A stretch of DNA of 7,519 nt from JAGWRI01 sp035700805 (lineage in GTDB: Bacteria > Gemmatimonadota > Gemmatimonadetes > Gemmatimonadales > Gemmatimonadaceae). The position numbers were made by a program, and so were the translations under genes. Position 1 is the stretch's first letter. Every line of letters starts with the position of its first letter. This document shows positions 4,815-7,519 of the stretch, piece after piece. The stretch lies in assembly GCA_035700805.1 (NCBI GenBank), contig DASSOG010000055.1:1-7519 (forward strand), in the 5' to 3' direction. Below the pieces are notes generated by a model that searched no databases, had not been told where the DNA came from, and worked only from the letters and a program-made list of their open reading frames with translations.

Positions 4815-6979
4815 ACGCGCGGGAAGTACTGGCTCGCGTACGCGCCCCGTTCGACCGGCTGGGCGTGAGGCTGCGACCGGTGGCCGACCGGGTGTCTGCT
4901 TCCCCGCAGGCGCGATGGATCCGGGCGCACTGGCTCGCCTCCGCCATCATCGTGGTGCTGTTCGGCACCACGGTCACCGCGGGCTACGCCTTTTCCTGCG
5001 GCTTCCGCGGCTGTCCATCCACCGCCAGCATCCAGTCGTTCCGGCCCCGTGAGGGAAGCAAGGTCCTGGACCGGTCGGGCGCGCTCATCGGGCGGCTGGA
5101 GTACGTCCGCCGCGTCAACGTCCCGCTCGACAGCACGCCCAAGCTGCTGCGCGATGCGTTCATCGCGGTGGAAGACCGGCGCTTCTATCAGCACCACGGC
5201 GTTGACTGGCGCGGGGTCTTCCGGGCCGCGTTCCGCAACGCGCGCGACCTCGGTGTATCGGAGGGGTTCAGCACCATCACGATGCAGGTGGTCCGCAACG
5301 CCTTCCTCTCGGATATCGCGCAGGAGCGGACCCTGCGCCGCAAGCTGATCGAGGTCGTGCTGGCGCGGCGGCTCGAGCGCAGCCTGTCCAAGGATGAGAT
5401 CCTCCAGCTTTATCTCAACGTGATCTACATGGGCAGCGGTGTGTACGGCGTGGAAGCGGCGAGCCGCGACTTTTTCGGCAAGCACGTGGAGCAGCTCACC
5501 CTGCCCGAGATGGCGACCCTCGCGGCGCTGCCCAAGGGGCCCAGTGCCTACGATCCGCGCCGCCACCCCGACCGCGCCCGCGCCCGCCGCAACCTGGTGC
5601 TCTCCCTCATGGCGGAAGAGGGCTACATCTCCGATTCCACCGCCAGGAAAGCCGCGGCAACGCCGCTCACGGTCGAGAAGAAGGGCTGGTATCCCAAGGC
5701 GGCCGAGGTGGACGCGCTCGATCCGGTACGGATCATGGTGGATTCCCTGCTGGGCGACAGCGCCGATGCGTACGGCGACATCGTGGTGCACACCACGCTG
5801 GACACGCGGGCGCAGGCGGCCGCAGAGAAGGCGGTGCGGCGCCATGCGGTGCTGATCGAGCGCCAGGCGGAAGCCAGCACCGGCAAGAGCGACGACGACG
5901 TGGAAGGCGCGATGGTGGCCCTCGACCCGGCCAATGGCGGCATCCTGGCGCTGGTCAACGGCAACCACTATGAGCGCGGCGGTTTCATGCGCGCGCTGCA
6001 TGCGCATCGCCAGCCGGGCTCCGCGTTCAAGCCCTTCGTCTACGGCGCGGCATTGGCGGAAGGGTTCACGCCCGCCACCGTGCTGGACGATTCACCGGTG
6101 GAGCTGGAACTCGCGTCGGGCGAGACGTGGGAACCGGGCAACTACGGCGGCGAGTATTCGGGACACCTCGCGATGCGGCGCGCCCTGATGCTCTCGGCCA
6201 ACGCCGCGGCGGTGCGCATGGCCGACATGGCGGGCCGGCCCAATGTCATCACCTTCGCGCATCACCTCGGCATCACCAGCCCGCTGCCCGATGTCCCGTC
6301 GCTCGCGCTGGGCCCGGCGGAAGTGACGCCACTGGAGCTGGTGCGCGGTTACGCACCGTTTGCCAACGGCGGCTTCCGGGTGACCCCGCGCCTCGTCACC
6401 AGCATCACCCAGCGCAACGGCACGATTATCTGGCAGGAAGATTCCACGGCGCGCCAGCTCACCCGGGTCATGGACCCGCGCGAGGCGTTCCAGCTTACCT
6501 CGATGCTGCGGGCGGTGGTGGACCATGGCACCGGTTTCGAAATCCGGCGCGAGGGAATCCGGGGACCGATTGCCGGAAAGACCGGCACCACCAATGAAGG
6601 ACGGGATGTCTGGTTCGTGGGGTACACACCCACGATGGTGGCGGGCTTCTGGTTTGGATATGACACGCCGAAATCACTCGGCTACGGCGCCACCGGCGGG
6701 CACATGGCGGCACCGGCGTTCGCGGATTTCTATCGGAATGGCTGGCGCGGACGGGACACGACCGACTGGGCGGTGCCGCCAGGCATGGTGAGCCGGGTGA
6801 TTGATTCCTATAACGGCCAGCTGGCCAACGAGTATTGTCCGGTAACCAACCAGGAATGGTTCAAGGCCGGCACCGAACCCACCAGCATCTGCCAGGAACA
6901 CAGCGGGTCGTTCTGGGATGCACTGGGCGACATCGGCGGGGCGATCGGGAAGGCGTTCAAGAAGATTCTGGGGTTTTAG
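4811..6979 (+). CDS. mrcA: Class A penicillin-binding protein, PBP1A family
   Basis: This bifunctional wall enzyme polymerises lipid II glycan strands and cross-links the peptides on the outer face of the inner membrane. It has 722 residues. A short cytoplasmic head is followed by one membrane anchor (about 41-61) and CGFRGC (Cys64, Cys68). The GT51 domain has EDRRFYQHHG (catalytic Glu121), GFSTITMQVVRN, SLSKDEILQLYLN (Glu196) and LPEMATLAALPKGPSAYDP. The transpeptidase domain has all three motifs: SAFK with nucleophile Ser404 and Lys407, SAN at 462-464, and KTGT at 590-593. In the second GT motif the usual TQQ is TMQ, as in PbpC proteins, but the overall layout fits PBP1A. The tail has a GTEPTSIC segment with Cys676 and Cys694, then an amphipathic helix-like end (699-722). 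The start overlaps the cyclase stop. The gene converges on efp across a strong hairpin. All catalytic residues are present. Confidence 0.93.
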   Translation: MNAREVLARVRAPFDRLGVRLRPVADRVSASPQARWIRAHWLASAIIVVLFGTTVTAGYAFSCGFRGCPSTASIQSFRPREGSKVLDRSGALIGRLEYVRRVNVPLDSTPKLLRDAFIAVEDRRFYQHHGVDWRGVFRAAFRNARDLGVSEGFSTITMQVVRNAFLSDIAQERTLRRKLIEVVLARRLERSLSKDEILQLYLNVIYMGSGVYGVEAASRDFFGKHVEQLTLPEMATLAALPKGPSAYDPRRHPDRARARRNLVLSLMAEEGYISDSTARKAAATPLTVEKKGWYPKAAEVDALDPVRIMVDSLLGDSADAYGDIVVHTTLDTRAQAAAEKAVRRHAVLIERQAEASTGKSDDDVEGAMVALDPANGGILALVNGNHYERGGFMRALHAHRQPGSAFKPFVYGAALAEGFTPATVLDDSPVELELASGETWEPGNYGGEYSGHLAMRRALMLSANAAAVRMADMAGRPNVITFAHHLGITSPLPDVPSLALGPAEVTPLELVRGYAPFANGGFRVTPRLVTSITQRNGTIIWQEDSTARQLTRVMDPREAFQLTSMLRAVVDHGTGFEIRREGIRGPIAGKTGTTNEGRDVWFVGYTPTMVAGFWFGYDTPKSLGYGATGGHMAAPAFADFYRNGWRGRDTTDWAVPPGMVSRVIDSYNGQLANEYCPVTNQEWFKAGTEPTSICQEHSGSFWDALGDIGGAIGKAFKKILGF

Positions 6980-6981
6980 GA

Positions 6982-7063
6982 GACGGCTGGACGGTTAGAC
7001 GGCTGGACGGCTGGTTCTTACCTTCGGCAACTAGCCGTCCAACCGTCTAGCCGACCAGCCGCC
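6982..7063. terminator. Long hairpin of inverted 8-bp arrays, probable bidirectional terminator
   Basis: The left arm (6982-7014) is four 8-bp units: gacggctg, gacggtta, gacggctg, gacggctg, plus one g. The right arm (7031-7063), read on the minus strand, is ggcggctg, gtcggcta, gacggttg, gacggcta, plus g. The two 33-nt arms match at 28 positions and enclose a 16-nt loop (7015-7030). The structure begins 2 bases after the PBP stop and ends directly against the efp stop, so it occupies essentially the whole 84-bp gap between convergent genes. No U-tract is present on either side, so efficient intrinsic termination is inferred from position and stem length, not proven. Confidence 0.75.
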
Positions 7064-7519
7064 TTACTTCGCTCTCTCCAGATACTGCCCCGACCGGGGG
7101 TCCACCTTCACCCGCGAGCCTTCCTCCACGAACTCCGGCACCGTGATGGTGACGCCGTTGCTGAGCTTGGCCGGCTTGCCGCTGGAGGACTTGGTGGCGC
7201 CCTTCATGGGCGGGTTGGTCTCGACCACATCGAGCTCGACGACGGCCGGCAGGCTGATGCCGATCGGCTTCCCTTCCAGCCATTCGGCCTGAAAGACCAT
7301 TTCCGGTTCCATCCACGGCGCCGCGTCGCCCACGGTCTCGTCATCCAGCGTGTACTGGTCATAGGTGGAGGCGTCCATCACGTGGGTGCCGTTGGCATCA
7401 CGATACAGGACCTGCAGTTCCTTGGTGTCGAGCCGGGCCGTCTCCACGTTCTCGGTGGACGAGAAGCGGGTGTCGAAGGTGTTGCCCGACACAAGGTTAC
7501 GCATGCGAACCTGGACAAA
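7064..7519 (-). CDS. efp: Translation elongation factor P (5' end outside window)
   Basis: EF-P binds ribosomes stalled on polyproline stretches and stimulates peptide-bond formation. The frame reads to the right edge of the window. The residues before Met 7504 (FVQVR) continue the normal EF-P sequence (FVxxxLRNLxTG), so that methionine is internal. About 151 of the usual 185 or so residues are visible. The missing N-terminus includes the loop lysine that is modified in many bacteria, so its modification type cannot be judged. Visible landmarks are MDASTYDQYTLDDETVGD in domain II and, in domain III, KPAKLSNGVTITVPEFVEEG, which fits the EF-P signature K-x-A-x4-G-x2-[LIV]-x-V-P-x2-[LIV]-x2-G. 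The end is VKVDPRSGQYLERAK, typical of the family. It is convergent with the PBP gene and its stop touches the hairpin arm. The window supplies no proline-rich neighbours that would suggest a local target. Confidence 0.95.
   Translation of the reverse strand, partial: FVQVRMRNLVSGNTFDTRFSSTENVETARLDTKELQVLYRDANGTHVMDASTYDQYTLDDETVGDAAPWMEPEMVFQAEWLEGKPIGISLPAVVELDVVETNPPMKGATKSSSGKPAKLSNGVTITVPEFVEEGSRVKVDPRSGQYLERAK

Noticed and set aside
7064..7504. A complete short EF-P starting at Met 7504
   Set aside because: The frame continues to the window edge with residues that match normal EF-P, so the gene is only cut by the window.

Overview
The window is a high-GC bacterial chromosomal segment, with coding frames strongly biased to G/C at third codon positions. 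It carries housekeeping genes for drug export, cell shape, cell-wall synthesis, c-di-GMP signalling and translation. The protein style (GFSTITMQ-type class A PBP, MreB without mreC/D, frequent GTG start, weak or absent Shine-Dalgarno sites) and the short 'word-like' tandem repeats between genes suggest an environmental Gemmatimonadota-like lineage. That placement is an inference and is only moderately to weakly supported. No phage, IS, CRISPR, tRNA or rRNA signature was seen.

Layout, left to right: (1) 1-425, the 3' end of an unrecognised + strand gene cut by the window edge. (2) 428-505, a convergent gap filled by a 7-bp repeat array in inverted orientation, which overlaps the end of the next gene. 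(3) 494-1876, minus strand, a complete NorM/MdtK-type MATE efflux transporter. (4) 1877-2052, a divergent promoter region with TGCA-rich palindromes and a GTTTCAC/GTGAAAC hairpin. (5) 2053-3144, plus strand, an MreB actin homologue whose N-terminal extension is partly encoded by four 8-bp repeats. (6) 3145-3359, a non-coding gap that is essentially one large nested inverted repeat plus a nine-copy 8-bp array. (7) 3360-4814, a membrane diguanylate cyclase (MASE1-like plus GGEEF). (8) 4811-6979, a class A penicillin-binding protein whose start overlaps the cyclase stop by 4 bases (ATGA). (9) 6982-7063, an inverted pair of 8-bp arrays forming a long hairpin between convergent genes. (10) 7064-7519, minus strand, translation elongation factor P, with its 5' end outside the window. 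No gene-free stretch exceeds 300 bases.

Functionally, the centre is a + strand cluster for envelope growth. MreB organises lateral wall synthesis, the class A PBP polymerises and cross-links peptidoglycan, and the cyclase between them would make c-di-GMP and is translationally coupled to the PBP. This points to second-messenger control of wall synthesis, although the sequence shows only the linkage. The most unusual feature is the non-coding DNA. Three intergenic gaps each hold a different 7-8-bp word repeated in tandem and facing an inverted copy of itself, and a fourth 8-bp array lies inside the mreB 5' coding region.
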